Positions 34,320 to 42,567 are shown, numbered from the stretch's first letter. The stretch is DNA of 64,000 nt from Lachnospiraceae bacterium UBA3273 (GCA_002362385.1 DEUB01000042.1:21416-85415); one strand, 5' to 3'. Numbers and translations are program-made. The notes: generated by a model from the sequence alone, not told the origin.

Positions 34320-35089
34320 TATCTCCTTTCAGCCTGCCCGAATCGGATGCAGGAAACAGTCAAACATATAATTGTAACAGCAAAGGCGACAGGTATCCAC
34401 GGTATTAATTCTACCTGCGCCGTATTGAGATTTGCCGCAAGTTTTCCATATTCCGAAGTGATGACAAAAAACGGATATGACATGGGATAGGCAAACCAAA
34501 TTTTTGTATTGATCATCAATACAGACGGCACGATGGATGCCAGGCCTATACCGATGGAAAAAATCGGAGTCTGAATGCACACAGACAGCATCCAGAAAAA
34601 TGCAATCATGGGGATAGCGGCCAGAAAAAGCATAGCAGCTTCTTTCCCGACAAACACCGGCGACAGGAAAAAATAATAAGCCTGGGTTTTGGAACAAATA
34701 ACAGCGCTGATATAGTACATACCCGTCATCATCAAAATTTGTGCTGCCGCCAATGAAAGCAATACAAAAAACTTTGCAAGACAGAGCTTCGCTGTGTTAA
34801 TTGGCAGCGCCAGCATTTTCAGAATTCCTTTGTTCGTCCTTTCCGTCTGGCTTAGAAGAACCGTTCCCACTACCATGCTTGCGGGAAACATAAACCACGA
34901 CATTCCCATAAAGCCTTGAATAAAGAAATTATTTTCCGGAGAAATGCCCTCCGCCTGCATTTTGAAATTCATATGTGCATTTAAAATGGACGGTATCCAC
35001 AGGACAACTGTTGCCACGAGCAGAATGAAAAGTATCTTCGAGCGTTTTATTTTCTTAAATTCAATGCCGGTAAGCGATAAAAAATTCAT
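34319..35089 (-). CDS. ABC permease, lantibiotic-immunity type (MutE/EpiE-like)
   Basis: A 256-residue protein with six membrane helices opening MNFLSLTGIEFKKIKRSKIL and with ERTNKGILKMLALPINTAKL after TM2, a recurrent feature of LanE/LanG-type permeases. With the next permease and ATPase it forms a LanFEG-like exporter that expels antimicrobial peptides from the membrane. The start overlaps the second permease by 4 bp. Confidence 0.82.
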   Translation of the reverse strand: MNFLSLTGIEFKKIKRSKILFILLVATVVLWIPSILNAHMNFKMQAEGISPENNFFIQGFMGMSWFMFPASMVVGTVLLSQTERTNKGILKMLALPINTAKLCLAKFFVLLSLAAAQILMMTGMYYISAVICSKTQAYYFFLSPVFVGKEAAMLFLAAIPMIAFFWMLSVCIQTPIFSIGIGLASIVPSVLMINTKIWFAYPMSYPFFVITSEYGKLAANLNTAQVELIPWIPVAFAVTIICLTVSCIRFGQAERR

Positions 35090-35808
35090 GCAAAGGACCT
35101 CCTTATCTTTATCAATAACAGCTCTGCCAGGCCGAAAACAAAAGTCTCCGCCGCTGCCGCATAAATATAGCGCGTTACCTGTGCCAAATCAGTACCTGTA
35201 AACATCTGAAAGGGCGTCGCAAAGGGAAAGAGCGAAAGCGCAAAGTTATCCGTCGGCAGCATTGTTGCAGTAAAAACGCAGACCACGCCGATACCAAGGG
35301 ATATCCACATATTTTTACAGGCTTCCGAAATAAGCATTGATAAAACGAGACAGGGCAGCATCAGCAAGAACGCATACCCAAAGTTCCTGCCCAATTCCTC
35401 CCAAAAACCGTTCCTAGCCTCAAACCAATAGTATGCACAAAAAGCGGTTGCCCCCGCTTCTATAGCAAGTATCAGAAGGCTCATAAGGATCGTCAAAATA
35501 ACTTTACCTGAGAAAATGGAAATTTCCCGAACAGGAAGCGACTTCATTTTCTGCATGGCATGATCGGCATATTCCGTGTGATATAAAAGACATGCTCCCG
35601 TTACCACAAGTAGCACATTCAACATCGCCATCATCTGCCAATTGGCGCTAAGCAGGATCTGCAGGGGACTTCCCTGTTTTGTCTGATATATTTCTGAACG
35701 GACTGCCATATTGACAACGGGAACGGCTCCGGCCAAAATACCACCGCCTATGAACGCCTGCAAAAAGCCGGTCCGCCTTATTTTTTTGCATTCCAGAAAA
35801 ACACTCAT
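35086..35808 (-). CDS. ABC permease, lantibiotic-immunity type
   Basis: A 240-residue permease paralogous to the preceding one, opening MSVFLECKKIRRTGFLQAFI, with six helices and EYADHAMQKMKSLPVREISI. It overlaps both the ATPase and the other permease by 4 bp, so stoichiometric translation is likely. Together they should protect against peptide antibiotics sensed by the adjacent two-component system. Confidence 0.82.
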   Translation of the reverse strand: MSVFLECKKIRRTGFLQAFIGGGILAGAVPVVNMAVRSEIYQTKQGSPLQILLSANWQMMAMLNVLLVVTGACLLYHTEYADHAMQKMKSLPVREISIFSGKVILTILMSLLILAIEAGATAFCAYYWFEARNGFWEELGRNFGYAFLLMLPCLVLSMLISEACKNMWISLGIGVVCVFTATMLPTDNFALSLFPFATPFQMFTGTDLAQVTRYIYAAAAETFVFGLAELLLIKIRRSFA

Positions 35809-36560
35809 CCTAAAGCACCTCTTTTCCGGTTATCAGCGTCAATCATTGCAAGAAAAGTATCTTCCAGATTATCCGTAGGATAACCCTGTAGATCCGCATT
35901 CATTTTCAGCTCATCGAGAGTTCCTTCAAACAACAAATGCCCCCGGTTCAGGATACCGATATGATCGGCCATCAATTCTATTTCAGACAAAAGATGGGAC
36001 GATACTAAAACAGTACAGCCAAATTTTTCCGGCAGTGAACGGATAAGCGTTCTGATCTCGTGAATGCCTACAGGGTCAAGACCGTTTGTAGGCTCATCCA
36101 GAATCAGGATCGGCGGCTTCCCTATCAATGCGCCGGCAAGACCTAATCTCTGTTTCATTCCGAGGGAATAATTTTTAGCAAGCCTCTTTTTAAACTGTGT
36201 CAGCCCCACAATTTCAAGCGCTTCTGCTACCGAAGATCCAGGAAGCCCCAATATCCTGCGGATAATTTCAAGATTTTCCTCGCCGCTTAGATTTCCATAA
36301 AAAGCAGGGGCCTCGATAAACGAGCCTATTTCTTTTAAAATCTCCACCCTGTTTTCAGGGTATTTCTTCCCGTCAATGGTAAATGAGCCGCTCGTAGGCC
36401 TGGTAAGTCCCAGGAACATTTTCATGGTGGTGGACTTTCCCGCGCCGTTGGGACCGAGGAAGCCATAGACAACACCTTTGGGAATATGCAGGCTGACGCC
36501 TGAAACCGCAGTAAAATCAGCATAAGATTTTGTTAAATTTTTAGTTTCAATGACATTCAT
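35805..36560 (-). CDS. ABC transporter ATP-binding protein, lantibiotic-immunity type
   Basis: From ATG at 36560 (AAAGGAG about ten bases upstream) the product is 251 residues. Walker A GPNGAGKST (about 36-44), signature YSLGMKQRL (131-139), Walker B ILILDEPTNGLDP (about 151-163) and SSHLLSE are all intact. It is the first gene of an operon divergent from an OmpR-type regulator. BcrA/LanF-type ATPases drive bacitracin or lantibiotic resistance, and that is the likely role. Confidence 0.88.
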   Translation of the reverse strand: MNVIETKNLTKSYADFTAVSGVSLHIPKGVVYGFLGPNGAGKSTTMKMFLGLTRPTSGSFTIDGKKYPENRVEILKEIGSFIEAPAFYGNLSGEENLEIIRRILGLPGSSVAEALEIVGLTQFKKRLAKNYSLGMKQRLGLAGALIGKPPILILDEPTNGLDPVGIHEIRTLIRSLPEKFGCTVLVSSHLLSEIELMADHIGILNRGHLLFEGTLDELKMNADLQGYPTDNLEDTFLAMIDADNRKRGALG

Positions 36561-36630
36561 TGTACTTTGCTCCTTTCTCATCATTGTAAATACATTGTAC
36601 GTTCCCAACCTTATGCTGACCTTCTCCTGT

Positions 36631-36652
36631 CCTTACATTTACCTTACATTTT
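36631..36652. promoter_or_regulatory. Direct repeat, probable response-regulator site
   Basis: CCTTACATTTA (36631-36641) and CCTTACATTTT (36642-36652) are adjacent 11-base direct repeats. Tandem repeats with an 11-base period are the normal binding pattern of OmpR/PhoB-family regulators. They lie between the divergent ABC operon and the response-regulator gene, well placed to activate both. Confidence 0.72.
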
Positions 36653-36714
36653 TGCACAAAATATAAAAATAAATATTTTCATGGTATACTGGAAAATACA
36701 AAGGAGGGCTTCCT

Positions 36715-37419
36715 ATGAACTCTGATTATTTAAAACAAAAACGCATTTTGCTTGTGGATGATGAACCGGAGCTTTTAGATATGGTGGCATCTATTTTAAA
36801 TGAAGACGGATTTCAAAATATTAAGACAGCAAAAACGATTGCAGAAGCAGTTGCTGTTTCAAAGGAATATGCTCCTGAATTTGCAATTCTGGATGTGATG
36901 CTTCCCGACGGCAGCGGCTTTGACCTTATGAAACAGCTTAAAAGTACCTTTGATTATCCCGTGCTCTTTTTAACGGCACGTGGAGAGGATGACGATAAGT
37001 TCCGCGGCTTCAGTCTCGGAGCAGACGACTATATGGTAAAGCCGTTCTTACCAAAAGAACTTCTGTTCCGTATTAATGCCATTCTTCGAAGAAGCTACAA
37101 AGATGAGAATCCCCTTGTAAAATTGCCGGGCAGTGAAATCGACTTTGACCGTGCAGAGGTAATTAAAAACGGAAAACATATTCCGCTTACGGCAAAAGAA
37201 CACAGCATTCTTGCTGCTTTATACCGGAATGCAGGGCGGATCGTTACCATCGACGCCCTGTGCGAGGCCGCCTGGGGCGATAATCCTTTTGGTTATGAGA
37301 ATTCACTGATGGCGCATATCCGCCGAATCAGAGAAAAGATTGAAACGGATCCGTCCTCTCCCGTTGCTTTGATAACGATCAAGGGACTCGGCTATAAACT
37401 CATAGTGGAGGGAAAGTAA
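36715..37419 (+). CDS. OmpR-family response regulator
   Basis: A 234-residue regulator. Receiver: LLVDDEPEL with acidic D15/D16, phospho-accepting D60 (AILDVMLPDGSG), and MVKPF with the conserved Lys. The C-terminal winged helix starts after about 128 and ends GLGYKLIVE. It should activate the divergent ABC operon through the repeats at 36631-36652. The sensor kinase follows by one base. Confidence 0.92.
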   Translation: MNSDYLKQKRILLVDDEPELLDMVASILNEDGFQNIKTAKTIAEAVAVSKEYAPEFAILDVMLPDGSGFDLMKQLKSTFDYPVLFLTARGEDDDKFRGFSLGADDYMVKPFLPKELLFRINAILRRSYKDENPLVKLPGSEIDFDRAEVIKNGKHIPLTAKEHSILAALYRNAGRIVTIDALCEAAWGDNPFGYENSLMAHIRRIREKIETDPSSPVALITIKGLGYKLIVEGK

Positions 37420-37420
37420 T

Positions 37421-38812
37421 ATGAAAAGCGTACTGAAACTGATACGGCGTTTTGTCGGTATCATGCTCTTATCTTCAGCTCTGCTTATTATTTTAAATTT
37501 TATCCTATTATTTATAATTACCGTGAGACAAGCAACAAATTCACAGCCCTGGCAGACTGCTAAAGAAGTTGCAGATAACTTATTTCAGAATGATAATGAA
37601 TACATTTTGCCGGAGAATTTAGCGCTTGAATTGAAAAAAACTGATACATGGGCCATTTTTATTGACAATACGACGATGAACGTAGTATGGCATACAGATG
37701 ATCTGCCCGAAACTATACCTATGTCATATTCCATTTCGGATATTGCACGGCTGACCCGCGGTTATATAGACGGGTATCCCACATTTACAGGAGAAGCAGA
37801 GAACGGGCTGGTCGTATTAGGCTATCCCAAAGACAGCTTTTGGAAACATATGTGGCCAAGCTGGGATTACCATTTGATCGCCAATTTACCCAAAACTTTT
37901 CTTACTGTTCTTGCAATTAATGTTACGCTGATCTTTATGATCTATGCAGCTGCTAACTCCAGGCTTTTGAAATCGGTAAAACCGATCGTAAGCGGGATAC
38001 AGTCTCTGCCTGCAGAAGAAGACGTTCACATAAAAGAAAAGGGACTGCTGTCAGAGCTTGCAGCCAATATTAATAAAACCTCGGAGATCCTTCAGTCCCA
38101 ACGCAGGCAGCTCCGCAAAAAGGAGACTGCAAGGGCTAATTGGATCGCAGGAGTATCCCATGACATACGCACGCCGCTGTCTATGGTAATGGGTTACGCA
38201 AGCCAGTTAGAAAGTGATGATCGTTTACCGAAAGATGACCGCAAAAAAGCTTCGGTTATTGTAAGTAAAAGCCGGCAAATGAAAAATCTGATCAACGACC
38301 TGAATCTTGCGTCCAAATTGGAATATAACATGCAGCCCATAAATCCTGCAAGGCAAAATCTCGTCGCCGTTGTCCGTCAGGTAGTGGTGGATTTTATCAA
38401 TACGGATATTGATGATAAGCATCCCATTGAATGGGAAACTGATGAGGATCTAAAGGTTTGCTTTGCAGATATTGACGAAGACCTGATGAAAAGAGCAGTA
38501 AGTAATCTGATTCAAAATTGTATCAACCATAATGAACAGGGATGCCATATCTTTGTACGTGTTATGACCGGAGAAGATACCTGTATGATAGTCGTTGAAG
38601 ATGACGGCAGGGGGGCTACAGACGAACAGATTGAAAAACTGAATCGTTCTCCTCATTATATGATCTGCGATGAGAATACATCAGAGCAGCGCCACGGTTT
38701 AGGGCTGCTCATTGTTAAGCAGATCGTGACGGCACACGGTGGTGTAACCGAAATCGGCCACAGCTCATATGGCGGTTTTTCTGTGACACTTATATTACCC
38801 ATGCAGGAATAA
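37421..38812 (+). CDS. Sensor histidine kinase
   Basis: A 463-residue kinase. Two membrane helices (about 13-36 and 160-177) frame an extracytoplasmic sensor of about 120 residues. The H-box is GVSHDIRTPLSM with H247. N, G1 and G2 boxes include NCINHNEQG, VEDDGRGA and HGLGLLIVKQI. Such kinases with a medium-sized sensor domain respond to peptide antibiotics. It is co-transcribed with the regulator and divergent from its ABC operon. Confidence 0.9.
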   Translation: MKSVLKLIRRFVGIMLLSSALLIILNFILLFIITVRQATNSQPWQTAKEVADNLFQNDNEYILPENLALELKKTDTWAIFIDNTTMNVVWHTDDLPETIPMSYSISDIARLTRGYIDGYPTFTGEAENGLVVLGYPKDSFWKHMWPSWDYHLIANLPKTFLTVLAINVTLIFMIYAAANSRLLKSVKPIVSGIQSLPAEEDVHIKEKGLLSELAANINKTSEILQSQRRQLRKKETARANWIAGVSHDIRTPLSMVMGYASQLESDDRLPKDDRKKASVIVSKSRQMKNLINDLNLASKLEYNMQPINPARQNLVAVVRQVVVDFINTDIDDKHPIEWETDEDLKVCFADIDEDLMKRAVSNLIQNCINHNEQGCHIFVRVMTGEDTCMIVVEDDGRGATDEQIEKLNRSPHYMICDENTSEQRHGLGLLIVKQIVTAHGGVTEIGHSSYGGFSVTLILPMQE

Positions 38813-38820
38813 GAGGCCCT

Positions 38821-40065
38821 TTATTTCCAGTCAATGGATCCGCTAAAGACTACCTTATTCCTGCCTTTTGCAATCTTTCCGACTTCATAGCATTCATAAT
38901 ATTTTTGTACTGTATCTACAACCTTTTTCTCCTCTTCCCTTTCCACCACAATCATGAACCCCACGCCGCAGTTAAAAGTGGACAGCATTTCTTCCTGCCC
39001 GATATTTCCTTTATTTCGGATATAGGAAAAAACAGGAAGGGGCTTTATTTTTGTCAAATCAATTTCCGCGCTTAAGCCGTCAGGCATTATCCTGCTTAAA
39101 TTTCCTTCTATCCCGCCGCCTGTAATATGGGCCATCCCGTGAACATACGGACAGCCGAATAAATTTTTGACAGCTTTGTAATAAGGGGTGTGCGGTTTCA
39201 TAATTTGCTCTATAAATGTTTCTCCCTGGATTTTATCAAGCTTTATCTGCGGCATTTTATCCATAAGCATCCGCACAAGGGAGTAACCGTTTGTGTGAAG
39301 CCCATTAGAAGCAACTGCTAACACCACATCTCCTTCCCTGACCCGCGAACCGTCAATAATATTTTCCCTCCCCACGATTCCTGCAACACTTGATGTGAGG
39401 ATATAGACGCCTTTCTCAATCACTTGCGGCTGAATGGAAGTCTCGCCGCCTACCAGATCACATTCATTTTCCCTGCACGCTTCTGAAATTCCTTTTACAA
39501 AAGATTTTATTGTTTCTTTTTCCGCATTGCCGCACACAATAGTGTCCAATACTGCTAAAGGTCTCGCGCCCATAACAACAATATCATTGACCAGATGGTT
39601 TATCATATCATGGCAGATGGACTCACTATAGCCGTATTCCATGGCTAACTTTTGTTTTGATCCCGGTTCTTCCGCCTTCAAAACAAGAACCGGGTTTTTG
39701 ATTTCCGGAAAATGAATATCATACAGGGATGCGAATGGGCCAAATCCATTTAAGACACGCTCATTTTCCGTCTTTAAGTAAACCGCCATTTCCCTTTTCA
39801 TGGCGTCGGTATAAGAAATGTCCACACCTGCCTTACTATACGAAAAACTTTCATTTTTCTTTTCTTCTCCATTTAAAATTTCATCCACGCTGACCCGCAA
39901 AAGCTTTGCCAGTTCCACAAGCATTTCCACATTGGGCAGGGTTCCGTTTTCCCACTTGGAGACAGCCTGAAAGGAAACCTTTAATTTTTCCGCCACATCC
40001 GCCTGGGTCAATCCCAAAGCCTTTCTTCTATGTGAAATGAACTTTGCAATCTTCTGATTATCCAA
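38821..40065 (-). CDS. XRE helix-turn-helix fused to PurM/AIR-synthase-like domain
   Basis: From a TTG at 40065 the product is 414 residues; the earlier ATG at 40113 lies within the predicted promoter. Residues about 6-62 are an XRE domain (ALGLTQADVAEKLKVSFQAV). Residues about 76-414 match phosphoribosylformylglycinamidine cyclo-ligase: YSKAGVDISYTDAMKREM, NGLHTNGYSLVRM, AHITGGGIEGN, MLSTFNCGVG. The PurM nucleotide segment usually GTDGVGTKLRLA reads KAEEPGSKQKLA (about 130-141), and GGETAEMPG reads GGETSIQPQ. So the catalytic part is altered and this is probably a ligand-sensing regulator rather than a purine enzyme. No pur genes are adjacent. It converges on the sensor kinase gene, with eight bases between the stops. 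Confidence 0.84.
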   Translation of the reverse strand: MDNQKIAKFISHRRKALGLTQADVAEKLKVSFQAVSKWENGTLPNVEMLVELAKLLRVSVDEILNGEEKKNESFSYSKAGVDISYTDAMKREMAVYLKTENERVLNGFGPFASLYDIHFPEIKNPVLVLKAEEPGSKQKLAMEYGYSESICHDMINHLVNDIVVMGARPLAVLDTIVCGNAEKETIKSFVKGISEACRENECDLVGGETSIQPQVIEKGVYILTSSVAGIVGRENIIDGSRVREGDVVLAVASNGLHTNGYSLVRMLMDKMPQIKLDKIQGETFIEQIMKPHTPYYKAVKNLFGCPYVHGMAHITGGGIEGNLSRIMPDGLSAEIDLTKIKPLPVFSYIRNKGNIGQEEMLSTFNCGVGFMIVVEREEEKKVVDTVQKYYECYEVGKIAKGRNKVVFSGSIDWK

Positions 40066-40080
40066 TAAAAAGCACCAACC

Positions 40081-40110
40081 TTTCCTGTTCTTATTGTATA
40101 AAACAGGAAA
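40081..40110 (-). promoter_or_regulatory. Palindromic operator at HTH-PurM promoter
   Basis: TTTCCTGTT (40081-40089), twelve bases, AACAGGAAA (40102-40110) is a perfect 9 bp inverted repeat. On the minus strand the spacer holds TACAAT, a likely -10 box, with TTGCAT 17 bp upstream. The XRE domain of the fusion protein is the obvious binder. Confidence 0.72.
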
Positions 40111-40198
40111 CATTGATGCAATAACCGGATATTTGAAGATATAAAAAAATTTCTACCAGGAGTTGAATGATATGTTTTATCCCAAACAACAGAAATAA

Positions 40199-40286
40199 CG
40201 GAAAGGAAAGGATTCGAACCTTCGGTACACTTGCGCGTACGGCGCATTAGCAATGCGCTGCCTTAGACCATCTCGGCCACCTTTCC
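40199..40286 (-). tRNA. tRNA-Ser (GCT anticodon)
   Basis: Acceptor GGAAAGG (40280-40286) pairs with CCTTTCC, followed by discriminator G. The anticodon loop TTGCTAA with stem GCGCA/TGCGC gives anticodon GCT (codons AGC/AGT). A long variable arm (TACGCGCAAGTGTA) marks a class II tRNA. The T loop reads GGTTCGAATCC. CCA is not encoded. It is five bases from tRNA-Tyr. Confidence 0.95.
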
Positions 40287-40290
40287 ATAA

Positions 40291-40374
40291 TGGATGGGGC
40301 AGGACTCGAACCTGCGTTGTTTCTTATGTCAGGGTTTTACAGACCCCTGCCCTCGCCACTAGGCATACCCATCC
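40291..40374 (-). tRNA. tRNA-Tyr (GTA anticodon)
   Basis: Acceptor GGATGGG (40368-40374) pairs with CCCATCC, discriminator A. Anticodon loop CTGTAAA gives GTA. The long variable arm includes GACATAAGAAACA; bacterial tRNA-Tyr is class II. The T loop reads GGTTCGAGTCC. It is transcribed ahead of tRNA-Ser and behind the small XRE gene. Confidence 0.95.
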
Positions 40375-40435
40375 TTATTGTTTTAGGGGGACTTCCCGGC
40401 ATTTCCGGTTAAAGAATGCCGGTGTCCCTTTAATC

Positions 40436-40690
40436 TTACGCGCCTATTTGTGTAGACGCCGCAATATTTATAACAAGAATATCATCTACCTGTACCTGAA
40501 AAATTACCGCCAATACTACCAGATTATCTACGGAGGGCAAGGCCGTACCCTGCTGCCATTTGTAGATTGCCTGGGGTGTGGAGAAGCCAAAAATATTCTG
40601 GATATCTTTCACGGATAATCCTTTTTCTTTCCTTAACTGTGTGATATTCTGTCCTGTTTTAACCATGTCAATGGTGGGAATTTGTATCAT
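40436..40690 (-). CDS. Small XRE-family transcriptional regulator
   Basis: An 84-residue protein that is nearly all helix-turn-helix (IDMVKTGQNITQLRKEKGLS, then PQAIYKWQQGTALPSVDNL). GGAGGACATAAAA precedes the ATG at 40690. It sits between the rtcB-linked structured element and the tRNA pair on the same strand. Its leader carries a diverged copy of the apical loop of that element. Target unknown. Confidence 0.87.
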   Translation of the reverse strand: MIQIPTIDMVKTGQNITQLRKEKGLSVKDIQNIFGFSTPQAIYKWQQGTALPSVDNLVVLAVIFQVQVDDILVINIAASTQIGA

Positions 40691-40715
40691 TTTTATGTCC
40701 TCCTGTTCTGGCAGA

Positions 40716-40736
40716 CTGACGGTAAATAAGCTTCCC
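40716..40736 (-). repeat. Diverged copy of structured-element loop in XRE leader
   Basis: CTGACGGTAAATAAGCTTCC here resembles CTGATGGTAAGCAAGCTTCC at 40845-40864 (17 of 20 identical). The second copy lies in the apical region of the longest hairpin of the element at 40767-40897. It sits just upstream of the ribosome site of the small XRE gene. Confidence 0.6.
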
Positions 40737-40766
40737 TTCTGGAGGTTTTAGCTTTTCTCTTCCCCC

Positions 40767-40897
40767 GACGTGCCTTAATCGCACAATTGCTTCGCAATCA
40801 TGCGATTATAGGGCTTCGCCCTATAAGCTATATTTGCAAACCGTCTGATGGTAAGCAAGCTTCCCCTCAGACGCTTTACAAATATAGCTTGCACGTC
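40767..40897 (-). ncRNA. Cloverleaf-like structured element directly after rtcB
   Basis: Minus-strand sequence starting one base after the rtcB stop folds as a closed multibranch structure. Outer stem GACGTGC/GCACGTC (40767-40773 with 40891-40897). Long arm: 12 bp perfect stem (40825-40836 with 40879-40890) plus inner CGTCTGA/TCAGACG. Arm two: ATAGGGC/GCCCTAT (40808-40814 with 40818-40824). Arm three: AATCGCA/TGCGATT (40777-40783 with 40801-40807) and inner ATTGC/GCAAT. Both short arms end in GCGAAGC on the rtcB strand, an unusually stable mini-hairpin. It could be an RNA, or a palindromic DNA repeat. Confidence 0.55.
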
Positions 40898-42097
40898 TCA
40901 GTTTGCCTTAAAGTTATAAATCGGTTTCATGATGTCTATGACAGTTACGGATTCTTTGATGACGTCTATGATGTCTTCTAAAGATTTGTATGCCATAGGC
41001 GCTTCGTCTAATGTTGCTTCATTTACGGAAGTAGTATAGATTCCTTCCATTTCGCGTTTATAATCGTCCATATCCAAATTTTCCTTTGCTTTTTTTCTGG
41101 ACATGATCCTTCCTGCCCCGTGGGGTGCGGAATAGTTCCATTCGGGATTGCCTTTACCCACGGCTAATACACTTCCGTCTCTCATATTAATAGGAATCAA
41201 TACTTTCTCCCCTTCGTGGGCGGCAATGGCGCCTTTTCTTAAAATCATTTCTTCCGTATCAATATAATTATGAATGGTATGAAAGGAATCCGCGCCGCTC
41301 ATACCCGTTCTATCCAATAACACCTCCGCTATTTTTTCACGGTTTCTTCTGGCAAAGGTCTGGCAGATTTCCACATCAAAAAGATAATCTTCCAAATAGC
41401 TTCCATACAAAAAGCATAAATCCTCCGGCATGGTTGCCTCCCTCTTATTCCAGGAGATCGCCTCTAAAGCTGCCTGTATTTCTTTTCTTCTGCCGGCCGC
41501 TTTATATTCACGGATAATGGCGTCCCTTTCCTGAAAGTAAGTTTCCTTTCCTTTATTTAAATCAATTGCTAACTGCTGATAGATTTCCGCAACCTGCTTT
41601 CCAAGATTCCTGCTCCCGCTGTGTATCACAAGATAATTGGTTCCGTCCTCTGCCCGGTCAACCTCTATAAAGTGGTTTCCTCCGCCTAATGTACCCAGGC
41701 TTCTTTCTAACCTTTTCGTATCTCTAAGGCTTCTATAGCAGCGAAGAGCAGTCAGATCAAATCTTTCCTGTCTGCCTTCCCACACATTCATACCGGAAGG
41801 CACAAAATGTGCGGCTTCATCCAGCTTTTCAAAATCAATATCGCCTTTCCCCAAGGTTACCGTATACATCCCGCATCCGATATCCACTCCTACAATATTG
41901 GGAACGGCTTTATCCGTAACCGTCATGGTAGTTCCGATGGTGCAGCCTTTTCCCGCATGGACGTCGGGCATGATCCTTATCCTGCTTCCTTCTGTAAATT
42001 CATAATCGCACATCCGTCTGATCTGCTCTATAGCTTCATCTTCCACTACCTTCGCATAGCAGACAGCAGTATTCACTTTTCCTTTAATCTCCAACAT
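40898..42097 (-). CDS. rtcB: RtcB-family RNA ligase
   Basis: A 399-residue enzyme of the RtcB fold: MPDVHAGKGCTIGTT (about 43-57), GVDIGCGM with metal ligands D72 and C75, LGGGNHFIE, HSGSRNLG, and SAPHGAGR with the histidine that becomes guanylylated. RtcB joins 2',3'-cyclic phosphate or 3'-phosphate RNA ends to 5'-OH ends with GTP and manganese and repairs cleaved tRNA or rRNA. There is no archease or RtcR nearby. A structured element follows the stop at once, then a regulator and two tRNAs on the same strand. Confidence 0.95.
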   Translation of the reverse strand: MLEIKGKVNTAVCYAKVVEDEAIEQIRRMCDYEFTEGSRIRIMPDVHAGKGCTIGTTMTVTDKAVPNIVGVDIGCGMYTVTLGKGDIDFEKLDEAAHFVPSGMNVWEGRQERFDLTALRCYRSLRDTKRLERSLGTLGGGNHFIEVDRAEDGTNYLVIHSGSRNLGKQVAEIYQQLAIDLNKGKETYFQERDAIIREYKAAGRRKEIQAALEAISWNKREATMPEDLCFLYGSYLEDYLFDVEICQTFARRNREKIAEVLLDRTGMSGADSFHTIHNYIDTEEMILRKGAIAAHEGEKVLIPINMRDGSVLAVGKGNPEWNYSAPHGAGRIMSRKKAKENLDMDDYKREMEGIYTTSVNEATLDEAPMAYKSLEDIIDVIKESVTVIDIMKPIYNFKAN

Positions 42098-42214
42098 CTT
42101 CTTTTCCCCGTCTTTCTCTTTTCATTTCCTTAGTATTGCTTTTCTTTAACTCACTTTTTTAAGCTGCGTTTCCATTATAAGATATTCCGTCATTTACGTA
42201 TTTTAGCATAATAA

Positions 42215-42246
42215 AACCGCCTATCTCTCATATAAGATAAGCGGTT
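42215..42246 (-). terminator. Stem-loop upstream of rtcB
   Basis: AACCGC and TATCT (42215-42226) pair with AGATA and GCGGTT (42235-42246) with one mismatch. On the minus strand TTATTAT follows. It lies ahead of rtcB and beyond the small frame at 42281-42400, and may end transcripts coming from the channel gene. Confidence 0.5.
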
Positions 42247-42280
42247 CCTAAAATCCATGAAGTCTATGAATCATCCGACA

Positions 42281-42400
42281 TCACACAATTCTGCATCTTT
42301 GCCTTATCTTACATGAGCGCATAAAAGTTAAGCTCTGATCTTTCCTCAGTGCCTGATAACTTCTTTCTTCCAGATAATCAAATCGAAAAATTGTGTTCAT
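42281..42400 (-). CDS. Candidate 39-residue small protein
   Basis: A frame opening MNTIFRFDYLEERSYQALRK, with AAAGGA about ten bases before the ATG at 42400. It lies in the 470-base gap between rtcB and the channel gene, followed by a stem-loop. The protein is basic (about nine Arg/Lys) and matches nothing I know. It is the only candidate gene seen in this gap; chance is a real possibility. Confidence 0.3.
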   Translation of the reverse strand: MNTIFRFDYLEERSYQALRKDQSLTFMRSCKIRQRCRIV

Positions 42401-42567
42401 CGTTATTATTTCCTTTCCGGGTCAGCCTTAGACCGCTTTTTTATCTAATCCCTAATATAACACAAGAAATTTGTTCTGTCATTATACCTGCGCTATAATT
42501 TTTCATTTTTTTGCATCAAGGTTAGATATATGCCCCGCTTTTAATTCCGTTTCTGGACACTCAATCT

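Noticed and set aside
38821..40065. Calling this a purine biosynthesis enzyme (purM)
   Set aside because: The nucleotide loop differs at key positions and an XRE domain is fused to it, with no pur genes nearby.
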